7,288 nucleotides of DNA from Pseudomonadales bacterium (GTDB taxonomy: Bacteria; Pseudomonadota; Gammaproteobacteria; Pseudomonadales; Litorivicinaceae). Shown here piece by piece: positions 6,683 to 7,288 of the stretch (its first letter is position 1; each line of letters begins with the position of its first letter). The notes under the pieces were generated by a model. It did not search any database. It saw only the letters and a list, made by a program, of their open reading frames with translations, and was not told the origin of the DNA. Where the stretch lies: positions 3,333 to 10,620 of the forward strand of contig JAAXJV010000304.1 of the NCBI GenBank assembly GCA_012269655.1, given 5' to 3'. The position numbers and the translations under genes are program-made.

Positions 6683-7288
6683 TGATCCCAACCGCTGAGC
6701 GTTTCGCCGAATTGGCCGCTCAAGGTTTTCGACGAGTACCGGTCGCCAGTGTCGTGCTGGCCGATCTCGAGACTCCCCTGTCGTGCTTTTTGAAATTGGC
6801 ATCGGGGCCGTACACCTATTTATTGGAGTCGGTGCAGGGCGGAGCGCAATGGGGTCGCTACAGCATGATCGGGTTGGCATGCAGAGAGCGGATCGAATTG
6901 CGTGATGCAACGATGCGCCGGTTTAAAAACGGTCAGTTAATTGAAGAATGCCAGCCCGCGGCCCCCTTGGATTGGGTTGCGCAGTACCAAACTAGCTTAG
7001 GTGTGGCCCCGGCGGATGCCTTGCCCGAGTTTGAGTTGCCAAAATTCACCGGTGGTCTGGTTGGCCATTTTGCCTACGATACGGTGGCGCTGGTCGAGCC
7101 GCGCATTGCCGCAAGCTTGCCGGCCGATCGCGGTTTGGACACGCCCGAGATCTTGCTTATGCTGAGCGAAGAAGTGGCCGTATTTGATAACCTTTCCGGC
7201 CGTCTGTACTTGATCACCCACGTCGATCCAAGTGCCGCCGATGCGCAGGTTCAGGCCGAGTCTCGGCTAAAAGTACTTGAAGACAAAT
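6679..7288 (+). CDS. trpE: Anthranilate synthase component I, partial (N-terminal 203 residues)
   Basis: TrpE converts chorismate to anthranilate, the first committed step of tryptophan synthesis, using ammonia supplied by TrpG. Only the N-terminal domain is in the window; the chorismate-binding catalytic domain lies beyond the right edge. Visible are the allosteric tryptophan-binding motif LLES (48-51) within YLLESVQGGAQWGRYSMIGL, then FTGGLVGHFAYD, and TPEILLMLSEEVAVFDNLSG, all closely like Pseudomonas TrpE. The intact LLES argues for normal feedback inhibition and against PabB. Two ATGs are tandem (6679 and 6682). The first overlaps the gph stop as ATGA and implies translational coupling; the ribosome-binding site is weak (CGAG). 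No leader peptide or attenuator space separates it from gph. Confidence 0.95.
   Translation, partial: MMIPTAERFAELAAQGFRRVPVASVVLADLETPLSCFLKLASGPYTYLLESVQGGAQWGRYSMIGLACRERIELRDATMRRFKNGQLIEECQPAAPLDWVAQYQTSLGVAPADALPEFELPKFTGGLVGHFAYDTVALVEPRIAASLPADRGLDTPEILLMLSEEVAVFDNLSGRLYLITHVDPSAADAQVQAESRLKVLEDK

Noticed and set aside
1..7288. Search for mobile elements, CRISPR arrays, tRNA/rRNA genes, defence or phage genes
   Set aside because: I saw no transposase, direct-repeat array, RNA gene or compositional break. Every large region is explained by conserved housekeeping genes.

Overview
This window looks like ordinary chromosome from a Gammaproteobacterium, probably of the Pseudomonas/Oceanospirillales type. 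The GC content appears moderate by eye (low to mid 50s percent). Two lines of evidence support this placement: the proteins closely resemble the Escherichia/Pseudomonas families, and the neighbourhood combines the lptD-surA-rsmA-apaG outer-membrane cluster with rpe-gph-trpE. I do not recognise the species. Coding density is very high, and no stretch longer than about 105 bases lacks a gene.

Minus strand, read from about 4446 down to 1: lptD (LPS translocon of the outer membrane), surA (periplasmic chaperone/isomerase for outer-membrane proteins), rsmA/ksgA (16S rRNA dimethyladenosine transferase) and apaG (cut by the left edge). The genes overlap or abut: lptD/surA by about 35 bases, surA/rsmA with zero gap, rsmA/apaG by 23 bases. 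They almost certainly form one operon. The classical version of this operon carries pdxA between surA and rsmA; here it is absent. SurA helps fold LptD, so the first two genes form a functional pair.

Positions 4447-4550 form a divergent spacer with a plausible lptD promoter. To its right, on the plus strand, lies a djlA-type gene (membrane-anchored DnaK co-chaperone with an N-terminal membrane segment, TerB-like region and C-terminal J domain). After 39 bases come rpe (ribulose-5-phosphate 3-epimerase), gph (phosphoglycolate phosphatase) and trpE (anthranilate synthase component I, cut by the right edge). The last three are coupled by 4-base stop/start overlaps.

The unusual points are organisational. 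At least three of the eight genes (lptD, surA, gph), and perhaps djlA, seem to start with TTG. The SurA signal peptide is encoded within the end of lptD. There is no room for a leader/attenuator in front of trpE. The DjlA TerB region lacks the acidic residues seen in E. coli DjlA. I found no mobile element, CRISPR array, RNA gene, phage gene or novel accessory system.
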